A stretch of DNA of 64,000 nt, taken from Streptomyces griseicoloratus. Its GTDB lineage: Bacteria > Actinomycetota > Actinomycetes > Streptomycetales > Streptomycetaceae. The position numbers and the translations under genes were made by a program. The stretch covers positions 248,001 through 312,000 of the forward strand of contig NZ_JACVQF010000187.1 in NCBI RefSeq assembly GCF_014534645.1. Direction: 5' to 3'. Shown here one piece after another: positions 11,237 to 21,865 of the stretch. The notes under the pieces were generated by a model, which saw only the letters and a list, made by a program, of their open reading frames with translations, did not search any database and had not been told where the DNA came from. Each line of letters starts with the position of its first letter. The stretch's first letter is position 1.

Positions 11237-12841
11237 ATGTCCGCCAGACCAGGCAAGGCCGCCCTGTTCGAGCAGTTCGCGGCCGACGGCATCACCCACA
11301 TGTTCGGCAACCCGGGCACCGTCGAGCAGGGCTTTCTCGACCTCGTCGACCGCAGCGGCATGCAGTACGTGCTCGCCCTGCACGAGAGCGTCGCGGTCGG
11401 CATGGCCGACGGCTTCGCACGGGCGTCCCAGGGCCCCGCCGTCGTCCAGCTGCACAGCGGGGTCGGGCTGGGCAACGGCATCGGCATGCTCTACCAGGCC
11501 AAGCGGGGCGGGTCCCCGCTGGTGACCCTGGTCGGCGAGGCCGGTGTGCGCTACTCCGCGATGGACGCCCAGATGGCCGCCGACCTGGTGGCCATGGCGG
11601 AGCCGGTCACCAAGTACGCCACCCGCGTGGTGGACCCCTCCTCGGTGCTGCGCGAGCTGCGCCGTGCGGTGAAGATCGCCATGACGCCGCCGCGCGGTCC
11701 GGTGATGGTGGCGCTGCCCGCCGACGTCCTGGACCAGGTGACGACCGAGCCGGCGGTGCCCACGTCCGTGCCGTCCTTCCGGACCGCCCCGGCGCCAAAG
11801 GAGACCGCGCGCGCCGCCGAGCTGCTGCTGGAGGGCTCCAGCCCGTTGATCCTGATGGGTGACGGCGTCGCCGCCAGCGGCGCCCAGCGGGAGCTGACGG
11901 CCGTGGCCGAACGGCTGGGCGCCCCGGTGTGGGGGGTGAACTCCTCGGAGGTCAACTTCGATGCCACCCACCCGCTGTACCGGGGGCAGCTCGGGCACAT
12001 GTTCGGCGACGACAGCGCCCGGGTGGTCCAGGACGCGGACGCCGTCCTGATCGTCGGGACGTATGTGTTCCCGGAGGTCTTCCCGCGGCTGGCCAGTCCG
12101 TTCCGCAAGGACGCGCGGCTGGTGCACATCGACGCGGACGCCTACGAGATCGCCAAGAACTTCCCCGTGGACCTGGGGCTCGCCGCCGATCCCCGGCTCA
12201 CCCTGGAGGCGCTGGCGCAGGAGCTGGACCGCCGGGGAGCCGTCCCGGCGGCGACCGGGCCCGCCGTCCGCACCGGGCAGCGGCAGCCGGACACGCCGAT
12301 GGACCACTTCGCCCGCGAGCTGGCCGCGCAGGCGGACACCGGGCGGCTCGCCGTGTTCGACGAGGCCCTCACCGCGTCCGGCGCGCTCCTGCGCCATCTG
12401 CCCCCGCGGATCCCCGGCACCTTCTTCCAGACCCGCGGCGGCTCCCTCGGCGTCGGCATCCCCGGCGCCCTGGGCGTGAAGCTGGCCCGGCCCGGCCTCG
12501 ACGTCGTGGGCTTCACCGGCGACGGCGGCAGCATGTACACCATCCAGGCCCTGTGGACCGCGGCCCGGCACGGCATCGACGCGAAGTTCGTCATCTGCAA
12601 CAACCGCCGCTACCGGCTGCTGGACCACAACATCGACCAGTACCGGCGGGAGCTGGGCATCCAGCCGCACGCCTACCCGGAGGCGTTCGACCTGACCCGG
12701 CCCGAGATCCGGTTCACCGAGCTGGCCGCCTCCCTCGGCGTCCCGGCCGTCCGGGTGGAGAAGCCGGAGCAGGCCGCCGGCGCGGTCCGCCGGCTCCTCG
12801 CCCACGACGGGCCGTTCCTGGTGGACCTGGTCACCGAGTAG
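11237..12841 (+). CDS. Thiamine-pyrophosphate enzyme, benzoylformate decarboxylase-like
   Basis: A 534-residue TPP-dependent enzyme with the usual Pyr, central and PP domains. The conserved Glu50 lies in ALHESVAVGMADGFARA, His73 is in QLHSGVGLGN like the active-site His of benzoylformate decarboxylase, and the Mg/TPP motif starts at GDGG (residues 428-431) and ends with NN in VICNNRRYRLL. The GNPGT loop near residue 25 matches the GNPGS loop of that group. GAGGAG at 1221-1226 of the 10-kb block (11221-11226) is ten bases before the ATG. Alternatives are acetolactate-synthase-like ligases. Two DJ-1 genes and a SnoaL-like gene flank it, so the product may be a reactive aldehyde or acyloin; this is inference. 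Confidence 0.85.
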   Translation: MSARPGKAALFEQFAADGITHMFGNPGTVEQGFLDLVDRSGMQYVLALHESVAVGMADGFARASQGPAVVQLHSGVGLGNGIGMLYQAKRGGSPLVTLVGEAGVRYSAMDAQMAADLVAMAEPVTKYATRVVDPSSVLRELRRAVKIAMTPPRGPVMVALPADVLDQVTTEPAVPTSVPSFRTAPAPKETARAAELLLEGSSPLILMGDGVAASGAQRELTAVAERLGAPVWGVNSSEVNFDATHPLYRGQLGHMFGDDSARVVQDADAVLIVGTYVFPEVFPRLASPFRKDARLVHIDADAYEIAKNFPVDLGLAADPRLTLEALAQELDRRGAVPAATGPAVRTGQRQPDTPMDHFARELAAQADTGRLAVFDEALTASGALLRHLPPRIPGTFFQTRGGSLGVGIPGALGVKLARPGLDVVGFTGDGGSMYTIQALWTAARHGIDAKFVICNNRRYRLLDHNIDQYRRELGIQPHAYPEAFDLTRPEIRFTELAASLGVPAVRVEKPEQAAGAVRRLLAHDGPFLVDLVTE

Positions 12842-12866
12842 CCACTTCCTCAGAAGGAGCATCAAC

Positions 12867-13316
12867 ATGTCCACGACCCAGGCCGCGCCGGTCCTCACCG
12901 AGGAAGCGGTACGCCAGTTCGTCACACGGTGGTACGAAGCGCTGGACCGCCACGACCCGGTCGACGAGGTGGAACGGTTCCTCGCCTCCGAGGGACTCGT
13001 CATGCACTTCCCCGAGGGGACCTCCGAGGGCCTCGACGGCTTCCGCTCCTGGTACGACGCCGTCACCCACCGGTTCTTCGACGAGACGCACACCGTGGCC
13101 TCCGTCGACACCGTGACGACCGGACCCGACAGCGCCGAGGTCAAGGTCGTCGTCAACTGGCAGACGTCGGTGTGGACCCCGCCGGCCGCGCGCAGCCAGT
13201 GGCTCGGCTTCGACGCCTACCAGACCTGGACCGTCGTGGTGGAGAACGGCACCCTCCGCATCCGCACGTACACCGTGGACGGCCTGAAGGCGATGCCCGG
13301 CTCCGCCGAGCTGTGA
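12867..13316 (+). CDS. SnoaL-like / NTF2-fold protein
   Basis: A 149-residue protein with the alpha+beta cone pattern of the NTF2/SnoaL superfamily: an N-terminal helix (VRQFVTRWYEALDRHDP), then 'LVMHFPEGTSEGLDGFRSWYD' and a beta-rich C-terminal half ending YQTWTVVVENGTLRIRTY. AGAAGGAG precedes the ATG. Members are small isomerases, cyclases, hydrolases or binding proteins. It lies 25 bp after the TPP enzyme, which makes a role in handling that enzyme's product likely, but no catalytic residues can be assigned. Confidence 0.75.
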   Translation: MSTTQAAPVLTEEAVRQFVTRWYEALDRHDPVDEVERFLASEGLVMHFPEGTSEGLDGFRSWYDAVTHRFFDETHTVASVDTVTTGPDSAEVKVVVNWQTSVWTPPAARSQWLGFDAYQTWTVVVENGTLRIRTYTVDGLKAMPGSAEL

Positions 13317-13354
13317 CCCACCGGGTCGTCCCCGAAGCGGCGCGACCCGGTGAA

Positions 13355-13395
13355 CGCGGCCCGCGGCAGGCATCCCCCGACTGCCGCGGGCCGCG
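13355..13395 (+). terminator. Hairpin, possible attenuator/terminator
   Basis: A perfect 15-bp inverted repeat (13355-13369 with 13381-13395) and an 11-base loop lies 38 bp after the SnoaL-like stop. There is no T-run, as is common in Streptomyces. It may separate the first three genes from the downstream DJ-1/epimerase/glgX genes or reduce read-through. Confidence 0.55.
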
Positions 13396-13449
13396 CCCCG
13401 TCCTTCCGTCCTCGACCACCCATCCGACCACTGCCGCTGAGGACATCCC

Positions 13450-14061
13450 ATGGCACCTGTCAAGCCCCTGAGCACCGGCCGCATCGCCGGGAAACGCATC
13501 GGCATCCTCGTGGAGAGCGACTACGTCGAAGAGGAGATCACCTACTACCAGCGCAGGTTCGCCGAGGAAGGCGCCGAGGTCCAGCTGCTGACGCGGCTGT
13601 GGGGCCAGGCGTCCCTGACCTTCACCGGTCACGAGCACCGGGCCACGCTGGAGGTCGACGGCGACCTGGAGGCGCTGGACTTCCACGACCTGCTCCAGTT
13701 CTCCGCGCTCATCGTGCCCTCCGGCATGGTCGCGGACCGTCTGCGCTACAGCGAGGACGTCAACCAGATATCGCCCGCCCTGGAACTGGTGCGCCGGGCC
13801 TTCAGGGTGCCCAACCTGGTCAAGGCGTTCTCCTGCCACGGTCTGCAACTGCTGTCGGCGGCACCGGAGCTGATCCGGGACCGGCCGGTGACCTGCCACA
13901 ACAACCTCGCCGCCGATGTGCGCAACATGGGCGCGGTCTATCTCGACCAGGACGTGGTCGTCGACCGCGATCTGATCACCTCGCGCACCGTCGAGCACTG
14001 TCATCTGCTCGCGCGCACCGTCATCGAGCGGCTGGCCGTCCCCTACGAAGCCGCGGCCTGA
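13450..14061 (+). CDS. DJ-1/PfpI-family protein
   Basis: A 203-residue DJ-1/PfpI protein. The N-terminus 'GKRIGILVESDYVEEEITYY' is the first beta strand and acidic turn of the family, and the nucleophile elbow is KAFSCHGLQLL with the expected Cys followed by His-Gly, typical for active PfpI/YhbO-like members. The last third (ADVRNMGAVYLDQDVVVDRDLITSRT) matches the family's usual 'vvvDgnlITsr' ending. Shorter than the 275-residue DJ-1 gene at 10364 and only distantly related to it. Possible roles are deglycase/glyoxalase, amidase or isonitrile-hydratase type chemistry. Confidence 0.85.
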   Translation: MAPVKPLSTGRIAGKRIGILVESDYVEEEITYYQRRFAEEGAEVQLLTRLWGQASLTFTGHEHRATLEVDGDLEALDFHDLLQFSALIVPSGMVADRLRYSEDVNQISPALELVRRAFRVPNLVKAFSCHGLQLLSAAPELIRDRPVTCHNNLAADVRNMGAVYLDQDVVVDRDLITSRTVEHCHLLARTVIERLAVPYEAAA

Positions 14062-14118
14062 TGCGCCCGGCGCACCACGGTCCCCTCCCTGTCCCCGGCG
14101 CGACCCAGGAGCCGTCCC

Positions 14119-15929
14119 ATGGCAGCTGACCTCGCCTTCTCGTTCTCCGACAGCACGGCCGGCTACATCACCGACCACCGGGCCGGCACCTTCCGCGTCA
14201 AGACGCTGGACGACCGGGAGGTGACCGTCCACCTCACCGAGACCACCACCGCGCAGCTGCTGCGCAACCTCGGCGAGCCCTACCAGGACGTCACCGGGCG
14301 CCTCGCGGAACTGCTCACGCCCGGCACCCTGGTGTTCTCCTACGGTCCGGTCTATCCGGACGAGGACGGCCTGTACTTCCAGGCCGACCGGCTGGTCGTG
14401 GTCGGCGAGGGGGACACCCCGCACCCCTACGAGGAGCCCGGCTGGTGGACCACCCAGCTGTCCCGGCTGGCCGCCTTCTACCGCAGGTCCCAGTTCGGCA
14501 CCGGGCCGGTCGACTTCGCGCAGTACCGGACCCGTATCCACGGCAGCGGTCACAAGACCGACCAGCACGTGCAGGAGACGGACACCATCTCCCGGATGGT
14601 CTACGGCATGGCCAGCGCCTACATGCTCACCGGGAACGAGGACTTCCTGGAGGTCGCCGAGCGCGGCTCGCACTACCTCCACGACCACATGCGCTTCCGC
14701 GACGAGGCCGAGCAGGTCGTGTACTGGTACCACGGCATCGACGTGTCCGGGACCCGCGAACGCAAGCTGTTCGCCTCGGAGTTCGGCGACGACTACCGGG
14801 CCATCCCGGCGTACGAGCAGATCTACGCGCTGGTGGGCCTGACGCAGACCTACCGGGTCACCGGCGACCCGGTGGTGAAGCAGGACATCGAGGACACCGT
14901 CCGGCTGTTCCAGAAGTTCTTCCACGACCCCCGGCTGGGCGGGTACTACTCGCACATCGACCCGGTCACCCTCAGCCCGCACCACGACAGCCTGGGCCCC
15001 AACCACTCCCGGAAGAACTGGAACTCGGTCGGCGACCACGCCCCGGCCTACCTGATCAACCTGTACCTCGCCACGGGCGAGGACCGCTACCTGCGCATGC
15101 TCGAGCACACCTTCGACATGATCGTCACCTACATGCCGGACCGGGAGAGCCCCTTCGTCAACGAGCGCTTCTACGCGGACTGGACGCCCGACCACTCCTG
15201 GGGCTGGCAGCAGAACCGGGCGGTGGTGGGCCACAACCTGAAGATCGCGTGGAACCTGATGCGGATGAACGCCGCCCGGCCCAAGCGCGAATACGCGGAG
15301 CTGGCCCGGCACATCGCCCGCACCATGCCGCGCTACGGCCGCGACCCGCAGCGCGGCGGCTGGTACGACCTGCTCCAGCGCGAGGCCGAGAACGGCCGGC
15401 ACGCGTTCGTCTGGCACGACCGCAAGACCTGGTGGCAGCAGGAGCAGGCGATCCTGGCCTATCTCATCCTGGCCGGGCACACGGGCGACGACACCTTTCT
15501 GCGGCACGCCCACGAGGCGTCCGCGTTCTACAACGCCTTCTTCCTGGACCACGACGAGGGCGCCGTGCACTTCACGGTCCTCGCCCAGGGCCTTCCGTTC
15601 CTGATGGGCGACGAGCGGCTCAAGGGCAGCCACGCCATGGCCATGTACCACAAGGCCGAGCTGTGCTACCTCGCCGAGGTCTACACCCGTCTGCTGGTGC
15701 GGGGCGAGCCGGTCACCCTGTGGTTCCGGCCCGGCGCCGACGCCGACTTCCCGCAGCGGCTGCTGCGGGTGGCCCCCGACATCCTGCCGCCCGGCCGGGT
15801 GGTGCTGGACCAGGTGCGCGTCGACGGCGCCTACTGGGACGACTACGACGCCGAGGCCATGGCCGTGCGGCTGCCCGAGTCGGCCGGCCGGCTCACCGTC
15901 CAGGTGCGGCTGCGACCGGTGGAGCGGCG

Positions 15930-15933
<4 letters not shown>
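14119..15933 (+). CDS. AGE-family (N-acylglucosamine 2-epimerase fold) protein
   Basis: A 604-residue protein. Residues about 1-110 form a beta-rich N-terminal domain; the rest has the alpha/alpha-barrel pattern of N-acyl-D-glucosamine 2-epimerase and cellobiose epimerase proteins. Features are HGSGHKTDQHVQETD, the catalytic-type GHNLKIAWNL block near residue 373 and DRKTWWQQEQAILAYL near 435. It ends in GTGA overlap with glgX, so the two are translationally coupled and probably act on related oligosaccharides. It could be an epimerase/isomerase or a glycosidase of the same fold; the sugar is not known. Confidence 0.75.
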
Positions 15934-18019
<2,086 letters not shown>

Positions 18020-18023
<4 letters not shown>

Positions 18024-18361
18024 GTTTCGAGGCGTACCTGGGCTTCACCGACTCCACGGCCACCGTCTACCTGTCCGGCGACCTCACCGACAAGCGGGTC
18101 CCGGCGCTGCGCTCCCTGGTGGAGCACGCGGTGCAGCGGCCCTTGAGCCGGCTGGTCTTGCGGATGACCGACCTGGAGTCCATATCCGCCGGCGGGGTGC
18201 GCTGCCTGGCCTTCGCCCAGCAGCAGCTGCCGCAGGGGGCGGACATCGTCGTGGACGGGGCCGGACCGCAGATCCGGCAGATGCTGCGCTCGGGCGGGTT
18301 CGACCAGGCCGTGACGCTGCTCGCGGAGACGCCGGTCTTCGACGATCAGATCGCTGCCTGA
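18020..18361 (+). CDS. STAS-domain anti-sigma-factor antagonist-like protein
   Basis: A 113-residue single STAS domain, the fold of SpoIIAA-like anti-anti-sigma factors. It shows beta-alpha pattern 'ATVYLSGDLTDKRVPALRSLV', then DLESISAGGVRCLA where the phospho-acceptor Ser is usually found (residues 60-62). The ATG overlaps the glgX stop as ATGA. Its presence as the coupled tail of a debranching-enzyme gene is unusual: it may tune a sigma/anti-sigma partner to carbohydrate status. No anti-sigma kinase gene is in the window. Confidence 0.85.
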
Positions 18362-18411
18362 TCCCGCCCGCGCCCCACGCGTTGGCGCACCGAACTGAGG
18401 AGTCTGACGTT

Positions 18412-20907
18412 ATGAAGGCTGTCGTGATGGCCGGGGGCGAGGGCACGCGGCTGCGGCCGCTCACGCTGCACCTGCCCAAACCACTGCTCCCGGTGGCCGA
18501 CCAGCCCATCATGGAACACGTGCTGCGCCTGCTGAAGCGGCACGGCCTGACCGACACCGTGGTGACGGTCCAGTACCTGTCCGCGCTGGTCCGGGACCGC
18601 TTCGGGGACGGCGGGCAGCTGGGCATGTCGCTGAGCTACGCCGAGGAGGAGCACCCGCTCGGCACGGCCGGCAGTGTGAAGAACGCCGAGGAGCAGCTCG
18701 CCGGGGAGCCCTTCGTGGTGATCTCGGGCGACGCGCTGACGGACATCGACCTGACCGCGCTGATCGGCTTCCACCGGCAGCGGGGTGCGCTCGTCACGGT
18801 CTGCCTGAGCCGGGTGCCCGACCCGCGAGAGTTCGGCATCACGATCCTCGGCGCGGACGGCAGGGTGGAGCGGTTCCTGGAGAAGCCGGCCTGGGGCCAG
18901 GTCTTCTCGGACACCGTCAACACCGGCATCTACGTCATGGAGCCGGAGGTGCTCGACTACGTCGACGCGGACGTGCCCGTGGACTGGTCCGGTGACGTCT
19001 TCCCGCGCCTGCTCGCCGAGGGCCGCCCGGTGTACGGGTACGTCGCCGAGGGCTACTGGGAGGACGTGGGCACGCACGCCGCCTATGTGCAGGCGCAGGC
19101 CGATGTGCTCACCGGCCGGGTCGCGGCCGAACTCGACGCGGTCGAGGCGGCACCGGGCGTGTGGGTCGCGAAGACCGCGCAGGTCGACATGGACGCCGTC
19201 CTCGAAGGGCCCCTGTACGTCGGGGAACACGCCCGCATCGAGGCCGGGGCCCGGGTGGGCGGCCACACGGTGGTCGGCGCGCACACCGTGGTGGACCGGG
19301 GCGCCTGGCTGGAGCGGGCCGTCGTCCACCCGCACGCCTATGTCGGCCCCGGGGCGCAGGTGCGCGGCGGTGTCGTCGGGGCCAACTCCACGCTGGAGCC
19401 CTGCGCACGGGTGGGTGAGGGTGCCGTCCTGGGCGCCGGCTGCCTGCTGCGGGAGGAGTCGTCCGTCGCCGACGGCGCCCTGGTCTATCCGGGCAAGACG
19501 GTGGAGGCGCGGGCGCACGTCGACCAGTGCCTGATCTGGGCTCCGCGCGCCACCGCCTCCCTGTTCGGGCCGCGCGGCGTCTCCGGCCGGGTGGCCACCG
19601 AGCTGACCCTGGACCTGGTGGTGCGTCTGACGAGCGCGTACGCGGGGATCCTGCCGTGCGGCGCGGACGTGGCCGTCGCCCGGGACCACTCCCCCGGTGC
19701 GCAGCTGATCGCACCGGTCGTCATCAGCGCGCTGCGGGCGGCCGGGGTCGACGTCCGTGATCTGGGGCAGGTTCCGGTGCCCCTGGCCCGGGGGCGGGCG
19801 GCGGCCGGGGACGGCGGTGTGGTCGTCACCACGACGCCGGGCGTGCCCGACTCGGTGGACATCGCCCTCCTCGACGGGCAGGGCCTGGACCTGCCGCAGT
19901 CCGTACAGCGCAAGATCGACCGGGCGGTGGCGCTGCGGGAGTTCCGCCGTGCCCCCGCGGACCGTCCGGGCCGTCTGGAGACGGTGCCCGCCGCCTGGGA
20001 GGCGTACGCGGACCGGCTCCTGGCCGCCACGGACAGCGGCGCGGAGCCCGGCCGGCGGCTGAAGGTCGTGGTGGACGCCGCCGGGGGCAGTACGGCGCTG
20101 GTGCTGCCCGCGGTGCTCGGCCGGCTCGGGGTCGAGGCGCTCACCGTCAACGGCGGGCTCGATCCGCAGCGCCGTACGGAGACGGCCGACGAGCGGGCGG
20201 CGGCCCTGCACCGGCTGGGTTTCCTCGTCTCGCGGGCCCGGGCCGCGTTCGGGGTGCGTTTCGACGCCACCGGGGAGCGCCTGTCCCTGGTCGACGAGCG
20301 GGGGCGGGTGGTGGACGGCGACCGGGCGCTGCTGCTGATGCTGCACCTGGTGACGGCGGAGGCGGGCGGCGGCCGGGTGGCGCTGCCCACGACGGGGAGC
20401 CGGGCGGCCGAGCAGGTCGCCTCGCGGCACACGGCCCGCGTGCTGTGGACCGCCACGGCCCCGGACGCGCTCGCCCGTGCGGTCGGTGAGGCGGGCGTGG
20501 TGTTCGCCGGGGACGGCGAGGGTTCCTTCATCCTGCCGCGGCTGTCGCCGTATCCGGACGCGGTGGCGGCCTTCGTGGAGCTGAGCCGGCTGCTGGCGCG
20601 CACCGCGGGGACGCTGAGCGAGCTGGTCGCCCGGCTGCCGCGGACGTTCGTGCGGCGGCGTGAGCTGCCGGCCGACTGGCAGGACAAGGGCCGGATCATG
20701 CGCGCGGTGGCCGAGGCGGTCGGCGACCGTGCGGTGGACACCGTCGACGGGATCCGGGTGGTGGAGAGCGACAGCCGGTGGGTGCTGGTGCTGCCGGACT
20801 CCTCGGCGCCGTCGGTCCATCTGTGGGCGGAGGGACCGGACCCGGCGAGCGTGGACCGGCTGCTCGACGAGTGGTCCGCGGTGGTCGGCCGCCCGGCGGT
20901 CGCCTGA
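18412..20907 (+). CDS. Mannose-1-phosphate guanylyltransferase-like fusion protein
   Basis: An 831-residue protein of a size typical for Streptomyces. Residues 1-235 are a sugar-phosphate nucleotidyltransferase (MAGGEGTRLRPLT pyrophosphorylase loop; 'FLEKPAWG' substrate loop), about 240-385 a left-handed beta-helix with hexapeptide-like repeats, and 385-831 a phosphomannomutase-like half. The mutase phospho-serine loop TASHNP is replaced by TTTPGVPDS near residue 473, so mutase activity is doubtful. The start is the ATG at 18412, nine bases after GAGGAG (18397-18402); an ATG 30 bp upstream lacks such a site. Predicted to make GDP- or UDP-sugar; it closes the plus-strand operon before a strong terminator. 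Confidence 0.85.
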   Translation: MKAVVMAGGEGTRLRPLTLHLPKPLLPVADQPIMEHVLRLLKRHGLTDTVVTVQYLSALVRDRFGDGGQLGMSLSYAEEEHPLGTAGSVKNAEEQLAGEPFVVISGDALTDIDLTALIGFHRQRGALVTVCLSRVPDPREFGITILGADGRVERFLEKPAWGQVFSDTVNTGIYVMEPEVLDYVDADVPVDWSGDVFPRLLAEGRPVYGYVAEGYWEDVGTHAAYVQAQADVLTGRVAAELDAVEAAPGVWVAKTAQVDMDAVLEGPLYVGEHARIEAGARVGGHTVVGAHTVVDRGAWLERAVVHPHAYVGPGAQVRGGVVGANSTLEPCARVGEGAVLGAGCLLREESSVADGALVYPGKTVEARAHVDQCLIWAPRATASLFGPRGVSGRVATELTLDLVVRLTSAYAGILPCGADVAVARDHSPGAQLIAPVVISALRAAGVDVRDLGQVPVPLARGRAAAGDGGVVVTTTPGVPDSVDIALLDGQGLDLPQSVQRKIDRAVALREFRRAPADRPGRLETVPAAWEAYADRLLAATDSGAEPGRRLKVVVDAAGGSTALVLPAVLGRLGVEALTVNGGLDPQRRTETADERAAALHRLGFLVSRARAAFGVRFDATGERLSLVDERGRVVDGDRALLLMLHLVTAEAGGGRVALPTTGSRAAEQVASRHTARVLWTATAPDALARAVGEAGVVFAGDGEGSFILPRLSPYPDAVAAFVELSRLLARTAGTLSELVARLPRTFVRRRELPADWQDKGRIMRAVAEAVGDRAVDTVDGIRVVESDSRWVLVLPDSSAPSVHLWAEGPDPASVDRLLDEWSAVVGRPAVA

Positions 20908-20931
20908 CCGCGGGACGGTACGGCCCGCCTG

Positions 20932-20971
20932 TGCGTGAGCCCCGCCGGTCGCGTCCGGCGGGGCTCACGCA
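20932..20971. terminator. Strong bidirectional hairpin terminator
   Basis: A perfect 17-bp stem (20932-20948 with 20955-20971) and a 6-base loop lies between the convergent stops at 20907 and 20998. It would end both the plus-strand glgX/guanylyltransferase operon and the minus-strand hydrolase transcript. Confidence 0.85.
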
Positions 20972-20997
20972 TGCGGTCCGCGGGTCCGGATGCCCGC

Positions 20998-21801
20998 TCA
21001 GGGGCGGGTGGGGGTGCCGGTCCAGCCCGTGCGGAGCAGGAACTCGGTGATGGCCTGGGCGAGGCGGGGCAGGGTCGCCCCGGTCAGCAGATGGCCCGCG
21101 GCCAGCTCGGCGAACCGGGCGCCGGCGATGCCCTCGTGCAGCATCCGGTGGTGGCTGGGCAGGATGAAGGTGTCCTCGGCCGTGCTGACGACGAGCGTGG
21201 GTGCCGTCACCCGCGGCAGGTCCGAGCGCACGTCCGTCTGTGCGAGCAGGCCGATCTGGTCGGTCAGCCCCGGCTCCTGGACGGTGCCCGAGGACACGGC
21301 GTCGGTCAGGTCCTGCGGGGACAGCTCGGCCAGCTCCTCCTCGCGGTAGCCGGCGATCAGTCCCCACTTGGCCAGGAACCGCGGATGCTCCGTCAGGTCC
21401 CGCCACAGTTCCGCGATCAGCCGGATCCGCGGGTCGGCGTAGGCCACTCCGGCCACCAGCACCAGGGCGGCGACGCGGTCGGGGTGGCGGGCGGCGGTGC
21501 GGACCGCCACGGAGGCGCCGAGCGAGTACCCGGCCAGGGCGAAGCGGGTGTGGCCGTGGGCTTCGGCGGCGGCCACGACGTCGTCGGCGAGCAGGTCGAG
21601 GGTGAGGGGTTCGGTTGCGCGCGGGGTGCTGCCGGAGCCGGGCAGGTCGGGCGCGAGGACGGTGTGGTGCCGTCCCAGGGGTTCGAGAATGCCGCCCCAG
21701 GTTCCGGTGGCGCTGCCGCCGGTTCCGTGGAGGAGGACGAGGGCGGGACCGTTGCCCTGCACGGTGCAGGCCAGGGGGGCGGCGGGAGTGGGCGCGGACA
21801 T
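20998..21801 (-). CDS. Alpha/beta hydrolase
   Basis: A 267-residue alpha/beta hydrolase. The oxyanion segment LVLLHGTGGSATGTW and nucleophile elbow ALAGYSLGASVAVR (Ser in GYSLG) are clear; a late Asp (VSTAEDTFILP) and His (LAAGHLLTG) complete a likely triad. The start is the ATG at 21801; further upstream the frame is only Pro/Arg-rich. It is the last gene of a minus-strand run behind the second acyltransferase (64 bp gap). It might release or esterify an acylated product. The substrate is unknown. Confidence 0.85.
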   Translation of the reverse strand: MSAPTPAAPLACTVQGNGPALVLLHGTGGSATGTWGGILEPLGRHHTVLAPDLPGSGSTPRATEPLTLDLLADDVVAAAEAHGHTRFALAGYSLGASVAVRTAARHPDRVAALVLVAGVAYADPRIRLIAELWRDLTEHPRFLAKWGLIAGYREEELAELSPQDLTDAVSSGTVQEPGLTDQIGLLAQTDVRSDLPRVTAPTLVVSTAEDTFILPSHHRMLHEGIAGARFAELAAGHLLTGATLPRLAQAITEFLLRTGWTGTPTRP

Positions 21802-21865
21802 GGGCCGATGCCTTTCATGGTGACGGCCCGGCCGGGGGCCGGGCCGGGGCGGTGAGGCGGGTGCC

